NCBI GenBank assembly: GCA_902619615.1
Contig: CACNFD010000007.1
Coordinates: 1-64,000, forward strand
Reading direction: 5' to 3'
DNA from: an uncultured SAR116 cluster alpha proteobacterium
GTDB lineage: Bacteria; Pseudomonadota; Alphaproteobacteria; Puniceispirillales; Marisalimonadaceae
DNA: 64,000 nucleotides
The position numbers were made by a program, and so were the translations under genes. Positions 51,676 through 60,707 of this stretch are shown here, piece by piece (within the stretch, counting starts at the first letter, position 1; each line of letters begins with the position of its first letter). The notes under the pieces were generated by a model that had not been told where the DNA came from, did not search any database, and was given only the letters and a program-made list of their open reading frames with translations.

Positions 51676-52134
51676 TTATCCTCTACCCTTATAATTTGGA
51701 ACGTTATGATCAGGTAAAAATAACTGTTCTGGTTTTTTCCCAGTTTGCCAAAAAATATCTATTGGAATGCCGCCCCTTGGATACCAATAACCTGCTATTC
51801 TCAACCATTTTGGCGATAAAAGGTCAATTATATCTTGAGCAAGTGATATTGTGCAATCCTCATGAAATGCACCGTGATTTCTGTAACCTAAAAGATATAG
51901 TTTAAATGATTTACTTTCTACTATAAATTTATCTGGCACATAATCTAAAATTATATAAGCAAAATCTGGCTGAGAAGTTACTGGGCATATAGAGGTGAAC
52001 TCTGGACAAGTTAACCTTATAGAATATTCTAAGTTTGTTTTGGGATTATTTACTTTTTCAAGAACATTTTTGTCAGGATAATTTGGAATATTACTTTTAT
52101 TACCCAGTGCATCAAGTTGATTTGGTTTTGTCAT
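51676..52134 (-). CDS. queF: NADPH-dependent 7-cyano-7-deazaguanine reductase
   Basis: The 152-residue protein is a short (YkvM-type) QueF. It has C50 in [15 protein letters not shown]57, and the QueF motif ESKSFKLY (73-80), then NHGAFHEDC. It reduces preQ0 to preQ1 for queuosine in tRNA. It lies 19 bases downstream of pyrF. The gene is complete with no anomalies. Confidence 0.96.
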   Translation of the reverse strand: MTKPNQLDALGNKSNIPNYPDKNVLEKVNNPKTNLEYSIRLTCPEFTSICPVTSQPDFAYIILDYVPDKFIVESKSFKLYLLGYRNHGAFHEDCTISLAQDIIDLLSPKWLRIAGYWYPRGGIPIDIFWQTGKKPEQLFLPDHNVPNYKGRG

Positions 52135-52153
52135 TGATTAAACTTTCTTACAT

Positions 52154-53056
52154 TTAAGTATTAATAAGTAAATTGTTGGTATTTTCTAGTTCAGTTGATA
52201 TTATATCGCGCCATATTGTAATACTATTAACAGAATAAGAATTTTTTGGAAATAACACGCTTCTCGATGCATTTATCAATCCAAAATTTTTTAAACCAGA
52301 ATAACTCTCGTCAGTAATTAGTGGCGCACAAGCTTCAGAAGCGGAGGCTCCTTGAGCTCCATAGCCTGGAATTAAAAACGGTGCGCTTGGTAATATTTTT
52401 CTCAAAGATATAGCTTGATCTTTGTAAGTTGCACCTGAAACTACGCCAATAGAAGATAATCCTGATTGACCCCTATTTTTTTCAATGGTGGGTTTCAGTA
52501 TATTAGCTAAGTGTTCATAACATTTTACATTTTTATTTATTAAAATCTCTTGAATATCTTGCGAACCTTTGTTGCTGGTATGAACTAAAACAAATAAACC
52601 TGATCCAGTATCTTGTGCTTTTCTAAAGAAGGGTTCTAGGCTGTCTAGCCCTAACCAAGGATTTACAGTGAGTGCATCACTAGGGAAAGGGGCATTTTTA
52701 CCAAGATAAGCATTTGCGTATGCTTTGCTTGTGCTACCTATATCACCTCTTTTTGCGTCCATTATAACTAGAAAATCTTTGGAATGTGCATATTTACACA
52801 AGGATGATAATAAGATCATACCCTCTGGCCCTAATTGCTCAAACAATGCAATTTGTGGTTTTATAGCTGGAACTTTTCCAATAACTGTCTCTACCAAAGA
52901 AAAACAAAATGTTTCAACTATTTTAATATTGTTAATTGTTCCATTTTCATTAAATATTTCAGGAATTAAATCTAAATGAGGATCAATGCCAAGACACAAA
53001 AAAGATTTAGTCTTTCTTATTTTTTCAAAAAGTCTGTCGCCAAAATGATCAACCAT
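52154..53056 (-). CDS. pyrF: Orotidine 5'-phosphate decarboxylase (type 2)
   Basis: The 300-residue protein matches the longer type 2 PyrF. It has FLCLGIDPHLDLIPEIF, the catalytic DAKRGDIGSTSKAYANAYLG, NPWLGLDSLEPF, LVHTSNKGS and FLIPGYGAQGAS. It makes UMP from OMP. pyrC, also a pyrimidine gene, lies about 4.7 kb away on the same strand but not in the same transcript. It follows gapR by three bases. Confidence 0.96.
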   Translation of the reverse strand: MVDHFGDRLFEKIRKTKSFLCLGIDPHLDLIPEIFNENGTINNIKIVETFCFSLVETVIGKVPAIKPQIALFEQLGPEGMILLSSLCKYAHSKDFLVIMDAKRGDIGSTSKAYANAYLGKNAPFPSDALTVNPWLGLDSLEPFFRKAQDTGSGLFVLVHTSNKGSQDIQEILINKNVKCYEHLANILKPTIEKNRGQSGLSSIGVVSGATYKDQAISLRKILPSAPFLIPGYGAQGASASEACAPLITDESYSGLKNFGLINASRSVLFPKNSYSVNSITIWRDIISTELENTNNLLINT

Positions 53057-53059
53057 CTA

Positions 53060-53326
53060 TTAGTAAATACCTAATGCATTTTTATAAGTATTAAACAATG
53101 TTTCTTGTTCAAGTCTTTCGTCAACATCCATTTTTCGCAGGGCTAATATTTTTCTCATTACTGTCGGGTCATAACCCAAAGATTTTGCCTCAGAAAATAC
53201 TTCTTTAATATCAAAATGTATATTATTTTTTTCTTCTGATAGCCTTTCAATTCTCTCTATAAAACTCTTAAGTCTATCATCTTTTTTTGGGATTGATTGT
53301 TGAACATTATTTGATTTTTCATCCAT
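53060..53326 (-). CDS. gapR: GapR-family (DUF2312) nucleoid-associated protein
   Basis: The Met at 53326 gives 88 residues, the family's usual length of about 89. A longer open frame runs over the DUF1244 gene and is spurious. The sequence KSFIERIERLSEEKNNIHFDIKEVF followed by KSLGYDPTVMRKILALRKMD is diagnostic, with an N-terminal coiled coil. In Caulobacter GapR is a tetrameric clamp on overtwisted AT-rich DNA. It is nearly restricted to alphaproteobacteria and their phages, which helps place the organism. Confidence 0.9.
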   Translation of the reverse strand: MDEKSNNVQQSIPKKDDRLKSFIERIERLSEEKNNIHFDIKEVFSEAKSLGYDPTVMRKILALRKMDVDERLEQETLFNTYKNALGIY

Positions 53327-53327
53327 G

Positions 53328-53627
53328 TTAGTGATCTTTGGCAATAGAATTTTTAAAATTTTCTTTTTGATCTTCATCTGCATCAGTTTGGTATTTTTCT
53401 TTCCAGACTGAATGTGGCATTCCATACACTATTTCTCTAGCATGGTCTTTGTCTACTTTTAAACCAGTTTCTTCAGCTGCTTCTGTATACCATCTTGACA
53501 AGCAATTTCTACAAAAACCACTTAAATTCATAAGATCGATATTTTGGACATCAGTTCTAATTTGAAGATGCTCTATAAGTTTTTTAAAAACAATAGACTC
53601 AACTTTGGTTTTTTGTTCATCATTCAT
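53328..53627 (-). CDS. DUF1244 family protein
   Basis: The 99-residue protein has the DUF1244 pattern: FKKLIEHLQIRTDVQNIDLM, LSGFCRNCLSRWYTEAA (with a CxxC pair) and REIVYGMPHSVWKEKYQ. The function is not known. The CRNC motif could bind metal. It sits one base before the gapR start, a common alphaproteobacterial neighbourhood. Confidence 0.88.
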   Translation of the reverse strand: MNDEQKTKVESIVFKKLIEHLQIRTDVQNIDLMNLSGFCRNCLSRWYTEAAEETGLKVDKDHAREIVYGMPHSVWKEKYQTDADEDQKENFKNSIAKDH

Positions 53628-53726
53628 AATGTTACCTTATTTTGAAAACTCTAATTAAGTTTTTTTAATCTAAATTCAATACAAAGACAAATAAATTAAA
53701 AAAATTGTAAAATTTAATAAATTATA

Positions 53727-53745
53727 TTAGGTTAGGCTAACTTTA
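53727..53745 (+). promoter_or_regulatory. DtxR/IdeR-type operator upstream of mntR
   Basis: TTAGGTTAGGCTAACTTTA matches the 19-base DtxR consensus TTAGGTTAGGCTAACCTAA in 17 positions (mismatches at 16 and 18). It ends 12 bases before the mntR ATG and lies in the divergent gap to DUF1244. The position suggests metal-dependent autoregulation of mntR. The match is seen directly, and binding is inferred. Confidence 0.7.
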
Positions 53746-53757
53746 GGATTTTTGTTT

Positions 53758-54171
53758 ATGATTAATGAAATTGAAATTAACTCTGACAGGTTTGCTCAAG
53801 TTAGGAATGCTAGAAATACAGAAATAGCTGAAGATTACACTGAAATGATAGCAGATTTGATCAGAGAGACTGGCGAAGCAAGAGCTGTTGATTTAGCAAA
53901 GCACTTTGGGGTAACTGGCCCAACAGTTAATAGTATTATTAGGCGTTTGGTAAGAGAGGGTTTAGTAGAAAGTAGACCGTATAGATCTATTTTTTTGACT
54001 GAAAAAGGTAAACTGTTGGCAGACTATTGCAAAAAAAGACACGAAATTGTTTACAATTTTTTAATAAAAATTGGTGTGAAGGAAGAAGTTGCTAAAAATG
54101 ATGCTGAAGGTTTAGAGCATCATGTCAGTTCTGAGACGTTAAGCGTTTTTGAAAAATTTAATAAAGCTTAA
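53758..54171 (+). CDS. mntR: MntR, DtxR-family manganese-responsive transcriptional regulator
   Basis: I start at the ATG at 53758 (137 residues); an in-frame TTG lies six bases earlier. A winged-helix DNA-binding domain (about 25-85, AVDLAKHFGVTGPTVNSIIRRL) is followed by a dimerisation region. All six metal ligands of Bacillus MntR align with correct spacing: D26, E29, H95, E117, E120 and H121. It should bind Mn(II), possibly Fe(II), and repress uptake genes. There is no SH3-like domain, as in short MntR. A DtxR-type operator precedes it. No transporter gene is next to it in the window. Confidence 0.93.
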   Translation: MINEIEINSDRFAQVRNARNTEIAEDYTEMIADLIRETGEARAVDLAKHFGVTGPTVNSIIRRLVREGLVESRPYRSIFLTEKGKLLADYCKKRHEIVYNFLIKIGVKEEVAKNDAEGLEHHVSSETLSVFEKFNKA

Positions 54172-54175
54172 ACTT

Positions 54176-55663
54176 TTATTTTATTATTCCGACATACAGA
54201 TAATATTTTCGTTCCAAATTTTTAACAGTTTTTATGGAGATTTTTTTAATTAATTTAATTTCATCAAGACCGTATGTATTTTCTGTTAAATTAGAATTAT
54301 TTTTTACAATTAATATTTTTTCCCCATTTGTTTTATTTGTTAGATCGTAATTAAAATTAGATTCATAGAAGTTTCCCGGAATTAAACTATTTGTTTTTAT
54401 AAAAAGTTTATTTTCTAAATTGTTTTCATGACGATTAAGGTAATAATTTAATCTTGAAATATCTCCTCTCTTTTCAAGGACAATTTTTGATATTTTTTCC
54501 TCTATAAAAGTGTCTTGTATTTTTGATGCAAGTTTTTCAAATCCTAAATTTTTTCTAAGTGGATTAGATTTTAAATTTAATGGATAGAAGCTTGCATTGA
54601 TTGTAATTATTAAAATATATACTGAAATAGCTATATTTAAAAAAAGTCCTAAATAAAAAAATCCTTTAAAGATACTACTTCTTGTCAAGTTTACATAGTA
54701 ACTGATAATTAAAGTAGCGCCAACATAAGCGGTAACTGCCCAATTTGCGTTTGCAATTTTTAAAAAACTTTGAACAGTCATTAAAATAATTATGGGAAGA
54801 GAAATCATAGCTAACAGAGTTATGTTTCGGTCTTTAAAAAAGCTATCAATTACTAACAAAAGATATAAAAAAAATAATAAAGGCCCAAAGACTAAAAATT
54901 GAGATGACAAAAAATCAATTACATTATCATAGTTAAGAGTAATTTCTAAAAGATTTGCGTTTGAAATAGTATGATTCACCGTTGCAAAATCATTTAAGTA
55001 ATTCCAATATAAATTTGTACTTGCTATTAAGACACTTGTAAAAAGTATTATTACTATATTTTTGATATTTAAAAATTTACTTCTGTCATGAATTAGCCAC
55101 CATATTATGAAGAAAATTGGAAAATACAAAGCTGCATATTTGGACAAAAAAGCCAATCCGAGAAAGAGACCTACAAACAAAGCATGATAGCTAGAATTTA
55201 GTCGTAATGATTTTAACAAAAAAAACAAAGATAAGGACCAAAATAATAACAGTGGAGTGTCAGTTGAAATTATAAATCCACCTAAAGAAGCGGCTGGTGT
55301 GAATATCCAAATTAAAGCTGCAGCCTTCCCTGCGTTTGATCCAAATGCAAATTTCGCGGTACCCCATAAAACTAAGGAAATTAATAGATGTGTTATCGGT
55401 GAAAAAAGTCTTACAGCCCATTCTTCATTTCCAAAAATAAAAGTCGATAATGAAATCATCCATGCTATTAATGGTGGTTTAGTAAAATAGCCTAAGTCTA
55501 TATTTCTTGACCAATGCCAATATTGAGCTTCGTCAACAGACAATTCTATTGGGGATACATATAAAGAATATATCCTAGAAATAGTTATGATTATTAAAAT
55601 AAAAAAAACTACAGGAGTATTTAGTAGGGTAAAGCTTCCCCTCTTCTTGCGGAGTGATAACAT
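54176..55663 (-). CDS. GT-C membrane glycosyltransferase (ArnT/PMT-2 family)
   Basis: The 495-residue protein has about ten membrane segments and the GT39/GT83 entry motif SVDEAQYWHWSRNIDLGYFTKPPLIAW (within 38-66), with the D-E catalytic-type pair, then FIISTDTPLLLFW. ArnT-type enzymes move a sugar from undecaprenyl phosphate onto lipid A or other acceptors in the periplasm. It stands outside the glycan operons, convergent with mntR and four bases from it. The donor is unknown. Confidence 0.85.
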   Translation of the reverse strand: MLSLRKKRGSFTLLNTPVVFFILIIITISRIYSLYVSPIELSVDEAQYWHWSRNIDLGYFTKPPLIAWMISLSTFIFGNEEWAVRLFSPITHLLISLVLWGTAKFAFGSNAGKAAALIWIFTPAASLGGFIISTDTPLLLFWSLSLFFLLKSLRLNSSYHALFVGLFLGLAFLSKYAALYFPIFFIIWWLIHDRSKFLNIKNIVIILFTSVLIASTNLYWNYLNDFATVNHTISNANLLEITLNYDNVIDFLSSQFLVFGPLLFFLYLLLVIDSFFKDRNITLLAMISLPIIILMTVQSFLKIANANWAVTAYVGATLIISYYVNLTRSSIFKGFFYLGLFLNIAISVYILIITINASFYPLNLKSNPLRKNLGFEKLASKIQDTFIEEKISKIVLEKRGDISRLNYYLNRHENNLENKLFIKTNSLIPGNFYESNFNYDLTNKTNGEKILIVKNNSNLTENTYGLDEIKLIKKISIKTVKNLERKYYLYVGIIK

Positions 55664-55804
55664 TTCAATCTCCCAGATAACATAAATTATTCTATATTTA
55701 ATGAAAAAACAATATTATTGTGGATTAGTAGATTAGCTTACGTTCTTGATTTGTTATACATTTGAGTTTAATTATTAACTTTAGTCAACGATTGAGTGTT
55801 TTAG

Positions 55805-56221
55805 ATGAATTTTAGTAATGAAATAAATGAAATAATTGAGGATTTTTCTTTCTTTGATTCTTGGGAAGATAAGTATCAATATTTAATTGATATGGGAAGA
55901 AATGTTCCTCAAATGGATGAAGCGCTCAAAACTGAAGAAAATAAAATGAAAGGCTGCCAGTCTGTAGTATATTTTTATAAATATTACAATGATGATGGGA
56001 CTATTACTTTTTTAGCGAACAGTGATGCAGCCATAGTTCAGGGACTTATTGCTATAATGTTAAAAGTTTTTTCAGGAAAACAACCTCAAGAAATTCTGGA
56101 CACAAATATAAATTTTCTAGAACAAATAGGATTGAATGATCACTTATCTCCCACAAGAAAAAATGGTCTTTCTTCTCTTGTCTCCTCGATTAAAAATTCA
56201 GCTCAAGAGAAATTAACATAG
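55805..56221 (+). CDS. sufE: SufE-family cysteine desulfuration protein
   Basis: The 138-residue protein has the SufE fold pattern DKYQYLIDMGRNVP, active-site C51 in KMKGCQSVVYF, DAAIVQGLIAIMLKVFSG and FLEQIGLNDHLSPTRKNGL. It takes persulfide sulfur from SufS for Fe-S cluster assembly. No other suf genes are in the window. It precedes the RNA methyltransferase by ten bases. Confidence 0.95.
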   Translation: MNFSNEINEIIEDFSFFDSWEDKYQYLIDMGRNVPQMDEALKTEENKMKGCQSVVYFYKYYNDDGTITFLANSDAAIVQGLIAIMLKVFSGKQPQEILDTNINFLEQIGLNDHLSPTRKNGLSSLVSSIKNSAQEKLT

Positions 56222-56231
56222 GAAATACAAT

Positions 56232-57041
56232 TTGGTTGTTTCTGGAAAACAATATGAAATTTCTAGTTTAACTAATGATAAAGTTAAATTAATAAATAGT
56301 TTATATCATCGTAAATATAGAAGAGATTTGAACCTTTTTGTTGCAGAAGGTGTTCGAATTTGCAAAGAAGCTTTAGATAATAACTGGGAAATTAAATATT
56401 TATTATTTAATAAAGAAAATAAAGATAATTTAGCTATAAATGATTTGGTGAATGATACAACTTCATTAGGTGGAGATACAATAGCAGTATCTTCTCAAAT
56501 ATTATCTAAATTGTCACAAAAACATAACCCTCAAAATGTATTAGGTGTTTTTATACAAAAATGGCATCATCTTCCTACTTCCATTCATAACAAATGCATT
56601 GTTGCGCTTGAAAATGTAAGGGATCCTGGTAATTTAGGAACAATACTAAGGACTATGGATGCTATGGGGGCTGGTGATTGCGTTTTACTTGATGAATGTA
56701 CAGACCCCTTTTCGTATGAAGCAGTAAGGGCGAGCATGGGAGCTATTTTTAACATAAACGTTATAGCCTCAAATCTTGAACATTTTTTAAAATGGAAGTC
56801 TGATAAAAATATTAGTTTTATTGGAACTTCATTAAAAAAAGCTTCAAACTACACCCAGGCTAATTGGAAAACACCTTTTGTTTTAGCCATGGGTAATGAG
56901 CAAAATGGTTTGTCTGATAAATTGATCAATAATTGTGATCAATTGATAAAAATACCAATGCTAGGTAAATCAGATAGCCTTAACCTGGCTGTATCTACAG
57001 GTATACTTTTATACGAATCAATTAGGAAAAATCCTAATTAG
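56232..57041 (+). CDS. SpoU/TrmH-family RNA 2'-O-methyltransferase
   Basis: The gene starts with TTG after an AGGAAAT ribosome site. The 269-residue protein has an N-terminal substrate-binding part (LFVAEGVRICKEAL) and the SPOUT knot motifs VALENVRDPGNLGTILRTMDA, VRASMGAIFNI, VLAMGNEQNGLS and IPMLGKSDSLNLAVSTGILLY. It should methylate a ribose in rRNA or tRNA, like RlmB or related enzymes. The site is not readable from sequence. Confidence 0.93.
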   Translation: MVVSGKQYEISSLTNDKVKLINSLYHRKYRRDLNLFVAEGVRICKEALDNNWEIKYLLFNKENKDNLAINDLVNDTTSLGGDTIAVSSQILSKLSQKHNPQNVLGVFIQKWHHLPTSIHNKCIVALENVRDPGNLGTILRTMDAMGAGDCVLLDECTDPFSYEAVRASMGAIFNINVIASNLEHFLKWKSDKNISFIGTSLKKASNYTQANWKTPFVLAMGNEQNGLSDKLINNCDQLIKIPMLGKSDSLNLAVSTGILLYESIRKNPN

Positions 57042-57046
57042 TATAT

Positions 57047-57955
57047 TTATTGATCCCATCTTGCAAAAATAGCAGTATTAACTTGTCTTGGATTTTCCTG
57101 ATCTTCAACAATGGATAGTTCGCCAGATTCAACTTTACCAGAAAACCTTCTCATTGTTTCATTTAATGCAAAATGTAAAGCTAAGTGACTAGATCTAATC
57201 GCATAGCTATTTACAATAATAAAAATAGGTTCAGGAGTTAAAATTTGAGTAATTAACTTTAACAAAATTGGAAGATTATTAAAAAAATCCCATATCTCAC
57301 CATTTGGCCCTCTTCCATATTTTGGTGGATCAAGAATTATACCATCATATTTATTTTCTCGACGAATTTCTCGTTTGACAAATTTAATCGCGTCGTCAGT
57401 TATGAATTTAATTGGTAAGTCTTGAAATGAGGATAAGTTTCTATTTTCAAAAGCAAAGTTAATTGCCTTTTTACTAGCATCAACATGTGTTACAGAAGCG
57501 CCGTGGAAGGCAGCGTGTAAAGAAGCAAGTCCTGTATAACCAAATAGATTTAGAACTTTAGGAGAGAAAAATTTATCTGAACATTTAATTGCAGCTTGTA
57601 TTTTTTTTGCAGCCCAAAGCCAATGTGGAGACTGATCCGGAAAGAAACCGAGATGTCTAAAAGGAGTAGGAGTTGCAAAAAATTTTATATTGTCATATTG
57701 CATTTTCCATTTCGGTGGTACGTGTTTTTTAAGAGACCATTTACCAGTGGCATCTTCGTTTAGTGGATTTGAGGATGATAGAAATATTCCAGAAGATTTT
57801 TCCCATTCTTTAATAGGTAATCTAGGCGACCATAGAGCTTGTGGTTCAGGTCTACTAAATAAGAAATTTCCAAAACGTTCTAATTTTTTACCATCACCAG
57901 AATCAACCAATGAATAATCTTTCCAATTAATGGGATGAAGTAGAAGTGGCGCCAT
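57047..57955 (-). CDS. Class I SAM-dependent methyltransferase (RlmI-like)
   Basis: The 302-residue protein has a Rossmann methyltransferase domain with VLNLFGYTGLASLHAAFHGA (motif I), THVDASKKAINFAFEN, and DGIILDPPKYGRGPNGE (motif IV DPPxYG), as in RlmI/RlmK-type rRNA cytosine methyltransferases. The PUA domain of RlmI is absent, and the N-terminal 100 residues are different. The target is probably rRNA but is unproven. It converges with the SpoU gene, five bases away. Confidence 0.85.
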   Translation of the reverse strand: MAPLLLHPINWKDYSLVDSGDGKKLERFGNFLFSRPEPQALWSPRLPIKEWEKSSGIFLSSSNPLNEDATGKWSLKKHVPPKWKMQYDNIKFFATPTPFRHLGFFPDQSPHWLWAAKKIQAAIKCSDKFFSPKVLNLFGYTGLASLHAAFHGASVTHVDASKKAINFAFENRNLSSFQDLPIKFITDDAIKFVKREIRRENKYDGIILDPPKYGRGPNGEIWDFFNNLPILLKLITQILTPEPIFIIVNSYAIRSSHLALHFALNETMRRFSGKVESGELSIVEDQENPRQVNTAIFARWDQ

Positions 57956-58031
57956 TAGGAAATTTCCTTACAAATAAAATTTTGCAAAGTTTAAAACTAA
58001 TGACAATATAAAGGAAAAAAAAAGAAATTAA

Positions 58032-58832
58032 ATGAAAATAAATATTTCAATAATTATCCCAGTATATAGAGCAGTGAATACGCTTAAAAAATCTTTAAAT
58101 TCAATAAATAAACAAAACATAGATTTAGAAAAAAAAATTGAGATTATTTTAGTAGTAGATGATGGAAAAAAATACAATGACATAGTTCCAAAATTTAATA
58201 AAAACATGTCAATTAGATTCTTGAAAACGAATGGTATAAAAACAGGTCCAGGTAACGCAAGGAATATTGGCCTTTCAAAAGCAAAAGGAGAATATATAGG
58301 TTTTTTGGATGCTGACGATGAGTGGTCAGAAAACTATCTTAGGAAAATGTATGAATTAGTAAAAAAAAATGGATTATCATTTGCGCCAACAAGAGTATAT
58401 AAAAATGATGAATACATTGGACAATTTGAAGGAAAAAATAAAAAGTATTTATCTATAAATGATATAGGAGAAATTCCTTGTAGTTTCCATCCATTTGTAA
58501 AAAGAAACTTAATTAACAAATTTGAAAATAATAGAAGCCAGGATGTTTATAATACAGCTATATTACTAAATAAAAGAAATAAAGTAGAGATGATAGAAAA
58601 TGAATATTATAAGTTAAACATTCAAAAAGAATCAGTAACTAAGGAAAAAGGATTTTCAATTAAAATTGATCAAGCTTATAAAAAATATCAGATAAAATCA
58701 TTGAAAATGAAGAACTTAAAGGTATCAAAAATTTTTGCATTAAGACGAATTAAAAATAAGAAGTACATAGAATGGGCACATAAAAATAAAAAAAGTTTCT
58801 ATGAATATCTAAGTGAGGAAAAAAATGGATAA
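58032..58832 (+). CDS. GT2 family glycosyltransferase
   Basis: The 266-residue protein has ISIIIPVYRAVNTLKKSL, IILVVDDGKKYND, TGPGNARNIGLSKAKGEYIGFLDADDEWSENYL (DAD motif) and a lysine-rich end. The usual hydrophobic tail is absent. The acceptor is unknown. It overlaps the HAD gene by eight bases, so the two are on one transcript, though their functions need not be linked. Confidence 0.88.
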   Translation: MKINISIIIPVYRAVNTLKKSLNSINKQNIDLEKKIEIILVVDDGKKYNDIVPKFNKNMSIRFLKTNGIKTGPGNARNIGLSKAKGEYIGFLDADDEWSENYLRKMYELVKKNGLSFAPTRVYKNDEYIGQFEGKNKKYLSINDIGEIPCSFHPFVKRNLINKFENNRSQDVYNTAILLNKRNKVEMIENEYYKLNIQKESVTKEKGFSIKIDQAYKKYQIKSLKMKNLKVSKIFALRRIKNKKYIEWAHKNKKSFYEYLSEEKNG

Positions 58833-59496
58833 AATAACAACATGTGTTTTTGACGCATACGGTACATTATTTGATGTAAATGCAGCATGTCGAGAACTAT
58901 CAAAAGAAGTTGGTGATAAATGGAATGAACTCTCAAGTTTATGGAGACTAAGACAAGTAGAATACACATGGTTAAGAAATTCAATGAAGGAATATATAGA
59001 TTTTTGGAAAATCACATCTGATGCTCTAGATTATGCTATGGAAACATTACATATAAAAAATGTTAAATTAAGAAATGAATTATTATCACTATACTTAGAA
59101 CTAGACGCTTATCCTGAGGTTAAATCTGTTCTAGAAAAAATCAAAAACATGGGTTTTAAAACTGCAATATTATCAAACGGAAATAATAAAATGCTAGAGA
59201 GCGCAGTAATAAATGCGAATATTAAATCTTTACTTGATGAAATTTTATCAGTTGATGAATGCAAAGTGTATAAACCAGCGAGTGTTGTATATGATTTAGT
59301 GGAAAAAAAAATGGGAGTAAATAAACAAAACGTATTATTTTTTTCAAGTAACGCATGGGATATGCATGCAGCTTCTAATTATGGATTTAAAACTATATGG
59401 GTAAATAGATTTGATAGTAAATTGGAGAAACTACCAGGAAAACCAGATCAAATTATAAATTCATTAGAACAAATAGAAAAAATAATACAAAATTAA
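58825..59496 (+). CDS. Haloacid dehalogenase type II (L-2-haloacid dehalogenase-like)
   Basis: I use the Met at 58825, preceded by GAGG; an earlier in-frame Met at 58813 lies deeper in the GT2 gene. The 223-residue protein matches L-2-haloacid dehalogenases: nucleophile D10 in FDAYGTLFDV, LSNGNNKML, VDECKVYKPASVVY (catalytic Lys) and FFSSNAWDMHAA. It may dehalogenate 2-haloacids, or act as a phosphatase on an acyl intermediate. Next to acyl-CoA dehydrogenase and APH-kinase genes the latter is worth considering. Confidence 0.88.
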   Translation: MDKITTCVFDAYGTLFDVNAACRELSKEVGDKWNELSSLWRLRQVEYTWLRNSMKEYIDFWKITSDALDYAMETLHIKNVKLRNELLSLYLELDAYPEVKSVLEKIKNMGFKTAILSNGNNKMLESAVINANIKSLLDEILSVDECKVYKPASVVYDLVEKKMGVNKQNVLFFSSNAWDMHAASNYGFKTIWVNRFDSKLEKLPGKPDQIINSLEQIEKIIQN

Positions 59497-60692
59497 CTAT
59501 CGTGACCTATACCCCAATGCCAAAAATCAGTTTTATAATTATTAAAAAATTTATTAATAATCATTTGATGAACTTCCGAAGCACCGTCAACTAATTTTGC
59601 TTGACGAGCATAACGATAAATCCATTCAAGTATAATATCTTTACTATACCCTTTAGCTCCATTTAACTGAATAGCAGTATCTGAAACGTTATTTAAGGTA
59701 TCAGCAACGAATATTTTGGCCATTGAAACATCTTGTCTAGATTTACTGCCATTTTCAATTTTCCATGCGGCTCTCATTACAAGTAAACGGGAAATGTCAA
59801 TGTCCATTGCAGATTTACCAAGTTTTATTTGAACAGATTCTCTATCAGAAAGTTTGACACCGAAGCCTTCTCTGTTGGAAACATAATCTAAAGCAATTTC
59901 TAAACATCTTTTAGAGAGCCCTATCCATCTCATGCAATGTGTGAGACGAGCAAGGCCAAGACGTATTTGAACAATTTTAAGACCCTTACCAACTTCTCCT
60001 AGCCTATTTTCGTCAGGAATTTCTAGACCATTATACTCTATTTCACAATGTCCACCGTGTTCTTCAGGACCCATAATTGGGATACGTCTTTTAATTTTCC
60101 AACCGGGTTGATCTTTATGATAAAGGAAAGCAGTTAAGCCATCTTTAGTTTTGGCAAGTAGGATAAAATGAGATGCAACAGAAGCTCCAGTAATATACCA
60201 CTTAAGACCATTAATTATCCATTTACCATTTGAATAAACAGCTTCAGTTTTAATCATTGATGGATCCGAACCACCGCCAGGTGCTGGTTCAGTCATAGCA
60301 AGGGAAGAGCGAACATCTCCATTAATTATTGGATCAAGCCATTTAACTTTTTGTTCTTCAGTTCCGATTTTATTAAGTATGTACATATTACCATCATCAG
60401 GAGCGGCACAATTGAAACAAACAGGGCCAAAAATTGATCTATTCATTTCTTCATATAGAGCAGACATACCAATAGGACCTAACCCAAGACCAGATCTGGA
60501 TGTAGGCATTTGTGGTGACCAAAGTCCAGCAGCTTTAACATCTAAACGAATTTGATTTAGCAAATCTTCATTTATATTTTCATGATTATCATATGATGCA
60601 CGATCTGACTCTAGAGGAATAATTTTTTGATTAACGAAGTCTCTAGTTTTTAATCTTAAATTTTCGATATGTTCTGGAAGTGTGAAATCCAT
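59493..60692 (-). CDS. Acyl-CoA dehydrogenase (ACAD10/11-like)
   Basis: The 399-residue flavoprotein has LAMTEPAPGGGSDPSMIKTEA, GLKWYITGASVASHFILLAKT, LTHCMRWIGLSKRCLEIAL, QLNGAKGYSKD and the C-terminal RQAKLVDGASEVHQMIINKF. The last segment and the long N-terminus are like the ACAD domain of ACAD10/11 and LvaC, which act on phosphorylated 4-hydroxyacyl-CoA. It lies 15 bases after an SDR gene and ends four bases inside the HAD gene. Ordinary short- or medium-chain acyl-CoA oxidation is the alternative. Confidence 0.88.
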   Translation of the reverse strand: MDFTLPEHIENLRLKTRDFVNQKIIPLESDRASYDNHENINEDLLNQIRLDVKAAGLWSPQMPTSRSGLGLGPIGMSALYEEMNRSIFGPVCFNCAAPDDGNMYILNKIGTEEQKVKWLDPIINGDVRSSLAMTEPAPGGGSDPSMIKTEAVYSNGKWIINGLKWYITGASVASHFILLAKTKDGLTAFLYHKDQPGWKIKRRIPIMGPEEHGGHCEIEYNGLEIPDENRLGEVGKGLKIVQIRLGLARLTHCMRWIGLSKRCLEIALDYVSNREGFGVKLSDRESVQIKLGKSAMDIDISRLLVMRAAWKIENGSKSRQDVSMAKIFVADTLNNVSDTAIQLNGAKGYSKDIILEWIYRYARQAKLVDGASEVHQMIINKFFNNYKTDFWHWGIGHDS

Positions 60693-60707
60693 AAATTGCT
60701 CCTATTG

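Noticed and set aside
53327-53425. Longer gapR start at 53425
   Set aside because: The extra 33 residues lie inside the DUF1244 gene in another frame, and the family length is met by the Met at 53326.
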